64,000 nucleotides of DNA, taken from positions 434,001-498,000 of the forward strand of contig NW_017265140.1 of assembly GCF_001638985.1 (NCBI RefSeq), given 5' to 3'. Source of the stretch: Phycomyces blakesleeanus NRRL 1555(-). Lineage: Eukaryota > Mucoromycota > Mucoromycetes > Mucorales > Phycomycetaceae. The translations under genes and the position numbers were made by a program. Of the stretch, positions 49,261-61,687 are shown piece after piece (the stretch's first letter is position 1; each line of letters begins with the position of its first letter). The notes below the pieces were generated by a model. It was not told the origin of the DNA. It saw nothing but the letters and a program-made list of their open reading frames with translations, and did not search any database.

Positions 49261-49668
49261 AATAGATAGTGTCGTTAAATGTTCTGAACTATTGCTCCCA
49301 AAAAAAAAAGAAATAAGGATAAATCATGTCTCACTCCTGGCATATTCTGTTCATATTTCCTCCATAATACATTGAATAAATAAGCTGTATCTCCATGAAA
49401 ATATATTTACAGTAGTTATGAATTATGCACGATATAGATAAGACACACATACATGTATTCCCCATGAGATTTGTCTTATTTAATATGAAAAATAGCATAA
49501 CTCTTGCAAATTAAAAGTTGGACAAATTTTCCAAATTTTGAGAAAATCCTGGTTCTGAAAAAGGCAGCTTTGGGCCTGTTTCAGATGTCGATTGTCAAAT
49601 ATAGCAACTTACTTATAAATGTCTCCATTTTTCTGGCGAGTTCAGAACATTTAACAACACTATCTATT
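49261..49668. mobile_element. MITE-like element with 30 bp inverted repeats
   Basis: The 30 bp at 49261-49290 and the 30 bp at 49639-49668 are inverted copies of each other with one mismatch; the shared core is TTAAATGTTCTGAACT. They enclose about 350 bp of non-coding DNA. TA dinucleotides sit near the outer ends (AATAGATAG...), so a TA-targeting Tc1/mariner-type non-autonomous element is possible. It lies just after the MULE remains, but its repeats are not seen at the left side of that element. Confidence 0.7.
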
Positions 49669-51682
49669 TGCACAAAATTTATTTTTTATTTTTGCACCAA
49701 TAATTTCCGGAAAAAGTGTACGTCACATATCCCTAGGTCTACTTGCTGCATATCGTCTTTCTTTCTTTCTCTCTTTTTCGTGCTAAAGTATAATGGAGTA
49801 AGGCTATTATGTTGCGATTAATTAAAGTATACCACCGCCCGAACTTCTCTTTTGACATCATATTTTGTATCTTAAAATATCTATTGAAAATAATAAAGAA
49901 ACAAAAAGAAACAAAAAGAAAGCTAGTTAGTTAGTTAGTTAGCTAGCTAGTTGGTTTGTGGTGGGGAAAGTCATTTGTATCACACAGATAAGCACTTCGT
50001 CTTTACTTTTTATGGAATACTATAACGACCCTATCGTGCTTCCCATGGCTAGAAGTTTATGTAATTACCTAAAGAGTAATAGTCCTTGGACGATATCATG
50101 CTTGTTACACTCATAATCTAACATAATCTAATCCAATATATGTCTGAGTCGGTCTGTACAGACATCAGAAAGGCCGACCCTTTATTCTATAGTACAGGTA
50201 TCATTTTAGCTCATTGAATAAAAACCACATCTTAAGCCCCAATATCCAAGCCGGAGAAAGTGAGAGGCGTTCTTAATTTTTATTTTTATTTTTGACAAGG
50301 AAATATATCTGAGTATCAGAATAAGAAAGAAATAGCAAACCTTAACTCGGCTTGACATAATAAAGTACGGCGCACACGGATTTAAAATCTTAATCCTAAC
50401 CCTAATTACATACACACAATAGTGATATTTCCCCTAAACTAAAAGTTAATCCCCCTACATTTTTATCAAAAGTTTAAATGCTCATTATTTTAGCCAAGCC
50501 TTTATGACTTTTACCAGGACAATAGAATTGTATTTATCAAAAACAATTTGAACCCTCAAAGGGGTGGGAAACAGATGTAGAAAATTACAGAACCAATCCC
50601 AGATTTCGGATCAATATTATCTATACAAAAAAATGCTATTCGACACTCATTGTACAATCATATAAAATTCAAATAATAAATAATAATAATAATAGCAATA
50701 GTAATAGTACCTTATGCGTACATATTTCGTCTATTTCGTCTATTTCGTATATTTCGTCTGTTTGATTGTTCATTAAATAAAAAGGCAATATTCTCTTCGT
50801 TTTCAAAGTCTATCACCCCCAGTGACAAGCCTGGTTAACAAGGTACATTAATGGAGATATATTCGCAGCTATTGCTCCCCAAGTTTGTAACAATTATCAA
50901 ACCTTTGTTACATAGAACTGTTAGAAGTTATAAAGTGAAACCCCAGCCAAAATATAACGAGAGCAATATTTAACACTCCAAGGATGGAGAGAAAAAGGCC
51001 CTATATTGCTAATAATATGTGAGTTCTTAGATTTTACATAGAGTTGAAATATATGCTTGTTAGGGAAGCCTGTCAGAATCATATAGTGTTTTAACCACAA
51101 TATTCTGTGTAAATATTTTACTTTTAATTAACATACAAAGCTCCATAATGATATAATTTGATTGCTTTAAATATATATATATATATATTGGCCTTGAAGG
51201 TGGGGAGTAACCCTAAATTTGCTTCATCGAGTCTTTCAACAATGTTATCCGCTCAAACATCAAACTTAAATATTTAATAATTTTGGCCACTAACTTACGC
51301 ACCCCCATGTACATAACCCACCCACACACACACACACACACACAAGCCCTCTATATATTTAAAGTAAAGCAAGGTGGGTCAACTAGCTAATAATGATCCT
51401 GATCTTTCAAAGAAATAAAATAAAGAGACACACCAATATCGATCTCTCACCGCATAATATTACTATTATTTACTAGTCAGTTAATTGGTTTGTTCGTTTT
51501 TGTATTAAAAATCTGTCGACTTTCATTAATAATATAGGCTTTGTACAAGATGAAGTGATGGGAAACAGAGGAAATGGTTTGAAGGAGGAGGAGGAAGACG
51601 AGGGTTAATGTGGAGGAATATTAAATAAAAAAAAACTGTCAAAGTCAGAGTTTGAGTTTGAGTTTTTTTTTTGTAAAAGCTT
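49669..51682. other. Spacer between the MITE-like element and the DnaJ gene
   Basis: AT-rich, with TAGT (about 49922-49950), TAA, TTTCG, TA and CA repeats. A 12 bp palindrome GTCTGTACAGAC lies near 50153. No credible gene is seen; short frames at 49504-49821 and 50206-50415 are low-complexity. Confidence 0.5.
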
Positions 51683-53624
51683 CTAAAAATTCATATTAAA
51701 TTCGAAATGTTGGTTGCTGCCTCCTCCAGGGAAGCCACCTCCGCCTCCGAATGGGAAGCCACCTTGGAAGTGTGCAAATGGATTCTGGCCATGGAATCCG
51801 TGTCCTCCTGCTTGTTGCTGGCTTTCGGGATCAAATGGGTCGTTGCCATTGTCATACTGTTGACGCATTTCATCATTACTCAATACCTCGTAAGCCTGGT
51901 TGATTTCAGCCATTTTCTTTTCTGCTTCTTCTTTGGACAGGTCACCGCTATACTTGTCAGGATGCCACGAGTGAGCCAGCTTACGGTATGCCTTTTTGAT
52001 ATCACGTGCATTAGCGTCTCGAGAGACATCCAGGATCTTGTAATAATCACGTCTCTTGCTCTGACGCAGCAGTTGTTGTGTTCGCTGCAATAACTGGCGG
52101 ATATTTCCATTCTGCCCACCCGTCAGCTCGTTGGCTTTCTCTAGGTCCCTCGTCGCTTCTTCAAACTCATGTTCGTCCAAAAACACCTCACCGCGTGCCA
52201 CGAGGGCATCGACATTGTTCTCGTCTAGATCCAGAGTAGCCGAGCACCATTTCTTGGCCTTTTTGGCGTCTTTGTTTTTTGGCTGGGTGTAGAGCTTGCA
52301 GGCCGTCTCGTACCCTTTGAGCACCAATTTCCGGGGCATCTTTCCGACCGCCTTGAGTTCTTCTTCCATTGCCTTGTCTTGGGCCTCGATCTCTGTGATG
52401 ACACCCTTTTTAGAAGATGTGCCGATAAGTTTGTTGGCAGCGGTTGCGAACCGCTTGTGTTCAACATCCTTCGCAATTCCAGTCATTTCCTTTTCGATTC
52501 GCTTGATCAGGCGGAACAAGCTCTTGCACTCTTTTTGTTCAGGATCATGATGCAAGCATTGCTTTGCATTTGCCAAGGCAAACTGAGGTTCGTAGAGTGA
52601 GAAGAAGTTGATCTTTGAAAGTTTAACCAGAATATCGGGGTCTGAAGGAGACAAATAAGCAGCGCGCCTAAGAGTGATAAAGACACGACAAAACACAATA
52701 TGACACAAACAAGTATTAGTATTATTATTATTATTATGATGATGATGAGACAATTTGTTTTGCTTTGTTATGTCATATTTGTGATCGTAAACAACAACAA
52801 AAACAGGTATTAATTACTGTGTCTTACGTCAAATCACTTGCTGCCTCTTCGATATCTCCTTTGGCAATGTAGCACTCTGCTCTGATTCTTCGAAGACGCA
52901 GGTAGTGAGGTGCTGTAGAAACTGCTTTGGAGGCGTGATCAATGCACTGTTCGTACTCTTTGTTCTTCAGAGCCTTTTCTGCCTTTGTTGTTGCTTGCTC
53001 GGCTTCCTTTACAGAAGAAAGCTACATCCACAAATATACACATATTTAAAGTTTAATTAATTAAATTCATGTCATTGTCTCAAAATAACCAAGCTTGTTT
53101 GTTCGTCACAAAATAAATGGTAGAAAGATAACCATAGATGACATACCAACTCAACAGCTTCTTTATCGACTGGGTGGGCCTTGAGGTAGGTGTTTAGATC
53201 ACTCTCGGCGAGTTGAAAATCGCCCTCGTTGGCGTAGATACGAGCACGCTGCATCAGCGCTGCATCAAAGTTAGGCTTGAGGTTCAAGATAGTAGTAAAG
53301 TCTTCGACGGCAGCACTAGTACGCCCGAGAGACAGGTATGCAGTGGCTCTTTTGTAATAGGTTCTATAGTTTTTGGGATCGCTATCTGTAAATGAAGTGA
53401 ATGGAGTTAATGTGTGAGAATGGTTGTTTGAGCTTCTTGTACTCTAGTGTAAAAGTTAACTTACTTATGGCTGCATCAAAGCTAATCAAAGCATCGTTGT
53501 ATTGTCCGGCTGTGAGGAATTGGTTTCCCTCATTCACATATTCGTGTGCGCTCTTTGCTGAAGCCAAGGAAGCCGGCAACAGAAGAGGAAGTAAACAGGC
53601 AAGCAATAAACGATGGTGTCTCAT
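51683..53624 (-). CDS. ER-lumen TPR/J-domain co-chaperone (DNAJC3/P58IPK-like)
   Basis: Four exons on the minus strand (53624-53465, 53385-53147, 53021-52828, 52667-51683) give 525 residues. A signal peptide ([23 protein letters not shown]) leads into TPR repeats covering about residues 28-390 (for example [20 protein letters not shown] and [20 protein letters not shown]). A J domain follows from about residue 405 ([11 protein letters not shown]) with HPD at 433-435, then a Gly/Phe-rich tail ([19 protein letters not shown]). In this family the TPRs bind unfolded protein and the J domain stimulates the ER Hsp70 BiP/Kar2. There is no KDEL-type ending (it ends FEFNMNF), which is also usual in the family. 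The gene faces the TMEM18 gene with 408 bp between start codons. Confidence 0.92.
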
Positions 53625-54032
53625 TGTTGATTCCTTTCTCTATTTTTTTCTTTCTCTTACTACTATATAAGTATATATATAGAGTCTTGGAAGATATAAA
53701 AGAAAAATAAGAATGAAAATAAGAAGAAGAAGCGTAAACAAGACACTCTTTGTTTCTCTTTCTTTCACTATCTATCTGAGTATAGGCTAAAGATTAAATT
53801 CAGGCAGGAAAATACAAGTGATTTATGTGGGGATATCTCATTGGTCAAACAAGGACAATAAAGCAGTCCGCCACCCCCCTTTTCTCTTTCTCTCTTGCTT
53901 CTTGTTGATGCACAGACAATGTCTAAATTTCCTGTCATCCTCACCCCCAACTTTTTACTACTACTACTACTACTACTACGACTACGACTACGACTATAGC
54001 TACAATTATTAATAATAATAACAATAATAAAA
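53625..54032. promoter_or_regulatory. Shared divergent promoter region (DNAJC3-like / TMEM18)
   Basis: 408 bp separate the two start codons. On the DnaJ side the minus strand has TATA-like stretches near 53670-53700. On the TMEM18 side there is a (CTA)n/(CGA)n repeat at about 53957-53998 just before the start. No clear unfolded-protein-response element was identified. Confidence 0.45.
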
Positions 54033-55113
54033 ATGTCACAGGATATTGTTCAAGGCATTCTCGAACAAGTACAACAGGGAATAGGACGGGCAGCAAATAG
54101 ATCTGCCTATGATGAGTTTGTAGACTATACTCTGCAGTTTTTTCAATCGGTAAGGAATCTTGACAAACATGACAAACACTGATTTTCTCTTTTATTGTTA
54201 TTCTTCTTCATATTCCGTATCTTGCATCTCCCACTCAAACCAAACCAAAAAAAAACTGTTCTTATTTTGTTTTTAGGTTGACTGGTCTCAACCTTGGCTT
54301 AGAGCTCTAATTGGATTTCATGTAATTTGCATGCTGATTCCAATATTTTTGCGCAATCGACACACATTGCTTTCAGTATACTTTTTTGCCATTTGTAAGT
54401 TACCAATATATATATATATATATATATAGACCAAATTTCTTGTTTATATTATTAGTATTATTATTTAAAACATAAAAGATATGAATTATTCACTAGTAAT
54501 AGCTGTATACATATATAAGATAAGACGCTTAAATAAAATAAATGAATAATAAATTATCGATCATCAATTCAATTTAAATTCGATATAATGTAATATAATC
54601 TTATATATAAAAAGAGGGAGAGCTGTACTTGATCTGCAAACACATACACATGTGTGTACGCGCGCGTGTGCTGTGTTGCATTATTTCGTGTAGTGTAGTG
54701 TAATGTAATATATTGTAATGTCATGTAAAGCTATATATGTATAGGTGTATATCATACGAATTATATAAGTTAGATATTAAAATATGATTGGCATTATTAT
54801 TATTATTATTCATTTATTTTAGTGGGTATGGCGGCACTGGCATCTCCCCTGAATTCACTTGGGGCGGAGCACTGGAAGCAATTTGCTTCGGCGAATTACT
54901 TTGATCCATCTGGAATGTTTATAGTAATCGTCTATGCCTTTCCATTGTTGATCAATGGGTTCTTTACATTGGTAAAATACAAGAGATAGTTATGTGAATT
55001 TTATTTTTAAAAAAAAAATTAATTTTTTTTGCTAGTTCTTTGTCCTCAGAGCAACGGTCAAAACTATGGTCTTGGTCAAGAAACAATCTCTAAAGGCTAA
55101 GAAGGCCCAATAG
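54033..55113 (+). CDS. TMEM18 family membrane protein
   Basis: Four exons (54033-54149, 54277-54394, 54823-54971, 55036-55113) give 153 residues. An amphipathic N-terminus (DEFVDYTLQFFQSVDWSQPW) is followed by helices at about residues 45-60 (LIGFHVICMLIPIF), 65-90 (LLSVYFFAI to ALASPLNSLG) and 110-135 (GMFIVIVYAFPLLINGFFTLFF). The conserved LN-LG--HW-FA-NYFD segment (LNSLGAEHWKQFASANYFD) identifies the family. The C-terminus is Lys-rich (KKQSLKAKKAQ), as in animal TMEM18, which localises to the nuclear envelope and binds DNA there. The function in fungi is not established. Intron 2 is long (428 bp) for this region. Confidence 0.9.
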
Positions 55114-55673
55114 ACTAAAAAGGAAATAAAAATAAGGGAATAACCTTCACGCAATGTTTTACCATGTTCTTTTTATTTTTTGTTTTTAAGCTCTAACTTG
55201 TAAAGAAACTCATTTTTAAATACAAAAATAAAAATTGAAGAAAATATATATTGCGATTTATTTAAGCTAATAATTGAACCCTTTTATTTATATTATATAA
55301 AAATCTAGCTAATTTTTAACCTGCAGAAAAAAAAAACAATAAGGGTGTAAAAGGGTTTTTCTTTATTTGCTGTTTTTTTAGTACCTTTATAATTTCGGCA
55401 TACAAATATCATCTCGTGTGTGCAGATTTGTGTCCAGTTGTGTGATACAACGATTATTGAAAGTAGATTGACAGTGTGGATCTTGTTATCTCAGTTTAAT
55501 TTATTTATTTTTAAAAAAAAGAGTATATATACACATCAAATATTCAATTGCTCTTGTCTATCATTCCATATCATCCCCATAGCCCTTCCACCACCTCCCA
55601 ACCTCTCCTTCCAACCCTCCAAACCCAACCCATTCCTGTCTTTCTTTTGTTATACACATACTAACAACAAACA
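55114..55673 (+). other. Spacer and promoter of the CAP-protein gene
   Basis: About 560 bp, AT-rich then pyrimidine-rich. TATATATA at 55524-55531 and the CT/C-rich leader after it (55545-55640) look like the core promoter and 5' leader of the CAP gene. No other gene is seen. Confidence 0.5.
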
Positions 55674-56295
55674 ATGGTTTCCTTCACCACCCTTTCCCTT
55701 CCCTTCGCCCTTGTCTTGGCCGCTGCCACCCAAATGGCCTCTGCTGCCCCTACCACCCCCAACTACAAGGCTCATTCTGCCGAAGTCCTCAGAGTTCACA
55801 ACAAGTATCGTGCAAAGCACGGCGTTCCTGACCTCAAGTGGAGCACAACATTGGCCAAGTATGCCCAAGAATGGTCCAGCAAGTGCGAGTTCCAACACAG
55901 CCAGGTACGAACAAAAAAGAGAAACGCCAATATATATCCTGATATTAATCTATTCAATTTATTTTCTCTTTATTATCAATCGCTTGATTTTAATTTTCTA
56001 GGGAGCATATGGTGAGAACCTCGCTATGGGTTACTCCAGCTTCACCAAGGCTATCAATGGCTGGTACGGTGAGGTTTCTTCGTACGATTTCAAGAAGCCT
56101 GGCTTCGGTGGCACCACTGGTCACTTTACTCAGGTTGTCTGGAAGGCCACCACTGAAGTTGGTTGTGGTGTGACTACATGTGCCAACTACGGAAATGCCA
56201 GACTTTACACTTGCTCTTACCGTCAACCCGGAAACATGGTCGGCAACAACAACCTCTACTTCACCCAGAATGTCCTTCCTCTTGTCACCAAATAG
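55674..56295 (+). CDS. Secreted CAP-domain protein (SCP/PR-1/Pry-like)
   Basis: Two exons (55674-55904, 56002-56295) give 174 residues. A signal peptide (MVSFTTLSLPFALVLAAATQ, cleaved after about residue 24) is followed directly by a single CAP domain. It shows HNKYRAKHGVPDLKW, the conserved CEFQHSQGAYGENLAMG, the CAP signature GHFTQVVWKAT and the Cys-containing GCGVTTCANYG and LYTCSYRQPGN. The His and Glu residues of the central cavity are present (QHS, GEN, GHF). Yeast relatives (Pry1-3) bind and export sterols and fatty acids. The mature protein is the bare domain without a Ser-rich stalk. Codon use is GC-rich compared with the neighbours, which suggests high expression. Confidence 0.92.
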
Positions 56296-57479
56296 GCTGG
56301 ACCTATCCAATTAATAGCATAAATAATAATAGGAAATGTCATAATCAGTACATGTACTAGTATAACCTTTTCATATTATTATTCTATCTTTATTTATTTA
56401 TTTACTTTCAATAAATATATGTACTATGTATTTTGTACAAAAGAAACAAAAAAAAGCCAAAATTGATAATTCTACAATGCATTAAAACCCAACATAAAAT
56501 TAATGGTAGAAAAAGAGGGAATATAAATAAGGGCTCATACCCTATAGAAAAAAAAAGGCGATTTTAGTGAATTGTTGCAAGTTTTCCGGGGTTTAGTGCG
56601 TCTTATAGTAAAATTCTATTAATTAAGCACCATTATTTCTTTTATATATATCCCACTTTTTACGCCACCACGTTTTTGCAGTCAATGTAAAACATATTTT
56701 TCCCAACTTCTTCAACCAAGTACAAGAATTAAAGACAATAAAATTATTCAAATCTAATAGCTTACCATTCAGTAACAAGCCTCTTTGGACCCGGGTTACA
56801 TCATATTTCAAAACACTGGCTACAAAGATCCCCAGAAATCCTATAAGCAGTTCTTAGGGTGATATTTAATTATCATTATTTTGGTTTTTCAAAAACAGGA
56901 ATTAGACAGGGCAATGTCGACACAGAAAAGGTGTATACTATTTGATAAAAAGAATATATTAAGGAATATTCGTGTCTTCTTCAATATTATAATATTTAGA
57001 GAATCATGGCTCCTTTTAGATAAGAAAAAGTAGAAAGAAGCACATAACTATATATGGATGCATATTATATAGAGAAATTATAGCTTAAACTCTTACTAAA
57101 TATCATATAAATCAGTACTCCTATTATTCTAAAAAAAAAAAACATGAAATTCCAATATAAAACATCATGCATTGGTTAGACCAATTACAAGATAGACAGA
57201 AATAACTAAAAAAGGTATAAATCTACTGCATTTAAAACAATTTATTGGCTTAGATGCAAAAATAATCTAAAGTCCCACAAATCGTATTTGCTGAACGGTA
57301 GAATTAAAAGCTAAAATATCCTATACTATTGGCTGGAGAACCTACGCGCGCGTAGATGCGATACGAGCGCGTATATTTTCTACGAGTATGGAGTTATATA
57401 TTCTGCAATTTCCTACAGTGTATAAGATCCAGAGCCTCTTTCTTCCTTTATTTTATCTATTTTATTGGTAATCTAAATA
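56296..57479. other. Spacer between the CAP gene and the transposase relics
   Basis: AT-rich, no supported gene. It contains the CG-rich palindrome CTACGCGCGCGTAG at 57342-57355 and a related imperfect one at 57361-57374 (see findings). Confidence 0.5.
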
Positions 57480-57830
57480 GAATGAGTGATTTTGTGTATG
57501 TCAACAGATTTTAAAATTTTGTGAGAGAAGATATAGAAGAGGCTATAGTTGTGGAGACTGAGGTTGACTTGGAAGAATATCCTTTGGATGACATTACCAA
57601 TTATGACCAATACACGGACATAAACCCTCCAGAAAAAGCAATGAAAAAAAGAGAAAGGCAAAGAAGATTATCCGGTAGAGCTGTCTGGAAAAGGACGATT
57701 AAGCTACGGAAATTACACTGATGTAAATAAGGAAGACTTCTTCGAACTTATTTACGAAAAAGGACTGAATACAGCCACAAGAAAAAACGTTCCGACCTTG
57801 AGCTCAAAAAATCCACAAGAGAAATCATAG
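57480..57830 (+). pseudogene. Relic of a DDE transposase N-terminus (Mucorales-type)
   Basis: An acidic stretch (EEAIVVETEVDLEEYPLDD) and basic stretch (KKRERQRRLSGRA) lead, after a frame change, into GYGNYTDVNKEDFFELIYEK and GLNT. This looks like the winged-helix start of the Tc1/IS630-like transposases that are common in Mucorales. Frameshifts separate the parts and no catalytic domain follows, so it is a fragment. Confidence 0.55.
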
Positions 57831-57904
57831 CATATATTCAATATTTAAGTGCTCATCAGTAATAATAGCTAAGACCTTCAAACTTCAAATAAAAGATCAC
57901 TATT

Positions 57905-58766
57905 TTGTATAGCCTTCTTTGACGTCAATTACAGCCTGGCATTTATGGTGCGTGCTGCCGGCCAACGTTGATGCAAGTTCAACATCTATTCTTTGCCACT
58001 CTCGTTGCATTGCAACCTTCAAATCATTGACATTGTTTATACTGGCCCTCTCATCCCCATTTCCGCCACCTCAAATATAAGCAAATATGGCATCTGGCGT
58101 TATCTTCTTGAAATACGAAGCGCCTATTCTGTTCCCACGAAATATTTTGGAACCAAGGGAGAAAATTCAGAGCCAAAGTGTTCACGTATCGGTCTTGATC
58201 TAAGTTGCCATCAAGGAGCACAAAAGGCCCAAAAACAGCACTAGATAATCACATTGTCCTTCCCCCACTTGGTTCCTTCAATGATATTTTCTTCCTTGAA
58301 CCTTTCACCAACTTTTCTGAGCGTCATAGCTCCTCCATCGTTTCTATTTACTGTGAATTGTGATTCATCTGACTACACCACACTTTTTCACTCGTCATCT
58401 GTCCAATTGACATGCTTACGGGACCATCTCAGCCTTATTTTCTTGTGTATTCCTGTTAAAGCTGGTTTATGGGCTACTATATATGAATTACAGCTTAAAC
58501 GCTTCAGAAACCTGATTGTTGTCTTTCTACAGACAAATACATCCATATTCTTTAAGGAAGTCCCTAGCCTATAAAAAGAGGCAAAGGGGTCCTTTCGAAC
58601 TACTTGGAAAATGTGCCTTTCCGTCCTCTCGTTAATCTTTCTAGGTTGGCTGGACCCTTTTATTAGCTCTGGCAATCCTATCTCATCTACTCTCTTAATT
58701 ATTTACTTGATGGTTGACAGGCTCATCCCAAGCACCAATGAAATCTGGACTGTTCCGTAATTTACT
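57905..58766 (-). mobile_element. Degenerate Tc1/mariner-like transposase
   Basis: The minus strand reads a bipartite paired-type DNA-binding domain (VQISLVLGMSLSTIK, then ERTERHIFQVVRKDPF and RKTTIRFLKR). The DDE domain follows with WSDESQFTVN (first Asp), GPFVLLDGNLDQDRYVN, FQEDNARCH (second Asp) and a C-terminal CQAVIDVKEG. Several stops (for example after DNVII and ENRR-like segments) and frameshifts break the frame. The order and spacing fit a Tc1-type DD34E transposase. Terminal inverted repeats were not found with confidence. Confidence 0.82.
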
Positions 58767-59469
58767 AAATGTATGTACATGGTGCATCCGTATTAGTAGG
58801 GATCATTCCTTTTATATCATACACGGGTCCTTTCTTATGGATTTGCATCTTGCATGTTGAACTCGATTAATAATATTAGGAGAAAACAATGCTTTTATTT
58901 TTATTTATTTTTCATGCTTTTTTAGCCATTCTTTTGCGAGATTCGAAACATTTTTTACTGTGAGTGTATATAAAAACTAATCATCAAGTCAATGAATTAC
59001 TCGCTCGCGTATTGCCCACGGTGATAATTGAGTACCCAATTGAGATAAACAGTATGGAAGTAGGTGAAGTTAGGGATCAAATTGCGTAGCATATAGAATT
59101 TGGGATTACATGAGTAAGCTTTTAGCTATAAATACAATCATAAAAATTTGAAAAAGCTTCATAAACCTAGGCAGACAGGTTATCCTTAATCCAGTCCTGA
59201 CCGAGACGTCAGTATATCTTGTACTTCTTGAAAAAAGAAAAAAGAAAGTTTGTTGAAATCATATATACTTAGAAACAATTTATTATTATGATGATGATCA
59301 TAAAAATTAGCAATAATAAGCATTTATATATATAAATGTAGCCTTACTGAATAATAAAATATGTTAATGAGAAAATGCTTGCTCTTTAATGTGGTAACAA
59401 CATTGACTTGGACTCCAGGCAAGTTCCAAGTTAATCTGGTCACAATAAGAAGCGTAAGATTATCAAGTC

Positions 59470-59683
59470 CAAGGTACAGAGCCTAAGAATCTTATCTTTG
59501 CTACTGCCAAGCCATTTTCTTTAACTACTCCTTCGGTTACTGCTACTGAATAATCACCTGGTGATGACTCAAAAGGCTTAAAAAGAAAGCCTATACAAAG
59601 CCCAGATCAGGCCAAGAACTCTATCAAGACAAAAAAGAAAGCTAAGAAAATAATGCCAAGGTCGAAGCCCAAAGCTAATTGAA
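59470..59683 (+). pseudogene. Lys-rich decayed coding fragment, family unknown
   Basis: One frame reads GTEPKNLIFATAKPFSLTTP..., a TAA, then SPGDDSKGLKRKPIQSPDQA and a tail of KTKKKAKKIMPRSKPKAN before a TGA. The composition (Lys/Pro/Ser) and the single internal stop suggest a decayed C-terminus of a nuclear or transposon-linked protein. No domain is recognised. Confidence 0.3.
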
Positions 59684-61687
59684 ATGATAGCCAAAACCAA
59701 AAATAAATATATATAAAATACAAGTTAAATATTAAAGTTAAACTGTGTATAAGAATATAATGTACACACATATAGATTATTATTTTTTCATCGATGATGC
59801 ATAGTTAGAAGCTTTAAATAACGTACAAAATATTGTAGCTCAATGAATATAGCCAAGAATTAAAAACAGAAATAAATAAAAAAGCAAGATAGAGAGAGGG
59901 AAAAAAAGTTAATAGGTAGCCAAGAGTTCTTGGTATTTGGGTGTTATATTATGTGTACATATTAGTGACACCAAAAGGAGGGAATTTTTATACGGAAAAA
60001 TATGAAGCAATTGAAACAAGTGAAAAGGAAATAAAGATTGATTGATTTATTGAAGCAAGAAAAAAAAATAGACACACAGTTTTTTAGAATGCTACACACT
60101 TGAACACAAAGATGCTTCTGGCTGTGGCGCATGGGTCTAAAAAAGGATAATGTGCCAAAGATAGCCACTGTAAACATATATTAAACAATGTTACACGTAA
60201 AGAGATACATTCATTGATAAAGTTCTAATAGTACATACATACGTAGATACATACGTACATTTTATACATACTTATATATTGCTCTTTAAATAAAGCTTAG
60301 CTCATGGAACCTTGTTCATTAGCCAAAAAAAAACAACAACCACAGCAACAACAACAGCAGCCTAAAAAAAATTTAGGACATATTATGTATTAACCTTACT
60401 ATATAGATAAAGCTATAAGCTAAAAATAGGTATATATTTCGAAATCCAATGTCGTACTCAAGAATATTATGTTGAAATGGACGACGAGAAAGTATCCTGT
60501 TGATGGAAGTGATGCCGAGGTTAAGGGCTAAATTGTCGGTGAAAATATGGCACATATTGCATATCGTATATCATATAGCACGTAGCACATAACACACATA
60601 ATTCTGAGTAATTCTTATAAGCATATACATAACCAAAAAAAGAGAGAGACAAAGTCAAGATATATATATTAGTCTTTGTGTTTATAGATTACCTGTTGAG
60701 CTATAGTTCTCTTCTAATATTATTCGAAACTTTCACAAAAAAGGTATAGGTACGGCTGAGCAGAAGCTAGGTATATCAATACTCATGACTTGAAAATTAT
60801 CCCAAACATACGGATCAGTAAAGCAAAAAAAAAGGTAAAGTATCACCAGGATTGTAAAACTTGTTTTAGTATTTCTTGCACACTCTAATAAAATTCAATA
60901 ATTAGCTATATATATACAAGATTCTCATAAAGTAAAATATATTATAATATAATATAATAAAATGCAACAATCTTGATATAGACTGCTTTCTTTCTATGGA
61001 CTAAAGGGTAACAGTAATATAGATATATCTATAATTATAGGCACATTGTACTTGGATTATCTAGCTAAAGGCTCATGATGTTATTTATTTATTCTTTATT
61101 TATTATGATTAATTGTACATTCATTTTTATAAATTATCTAAACATTCAATATACATATAGAAGTCTAGAATAATTGGTCGAACAGAGTTTCTGTCAATTG
61201 TGTGTATCACTAGATGAACCTTGCCCAGGATGTTAGAGCTCTTTACCAATAAAGATCATATTTATATATGTACATTTGATTTGTTGGAGTAGGCAATTAC
61301 ACTTGATCTGGTACTTCAGCTTCTTAATTTTATTCTTATTTTTTTATATAATAAGTAACCCTGTATAATGAATTGTTTATATTAATTCAAGTAGTTTTGG
61401 CTGAGGCTGTCTTCAGTCCTTGTGCTCTAATCGAAAAGGAGCCAAAATGATTTATAGCCATCAGAAAAAAACACAGTAAACATAAGCAAACAAAATTAAA
61501 CAAAATTAAACTTTTCTATGTCTCTTAAATCTACAGCTTTTTAAAAATACCTTTATTTCCCTAACGATAATAATAATAATAGTAGCAATGTTTTAGTAAA
61601 ACGGTCGCTGCTCTCTTAATCCGAAACCCGTCACATTAACTCTCTTTCTTTTTGGAAATCTGGCGGGCCCAGATTACGTGCATGCAT

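Noticed and set aside
50147..50165. Palindrome GTCTGTACAGAC near a GTCGG/CCGAC pair
   Set aside because: Too short and isolated to assign; could be chance.
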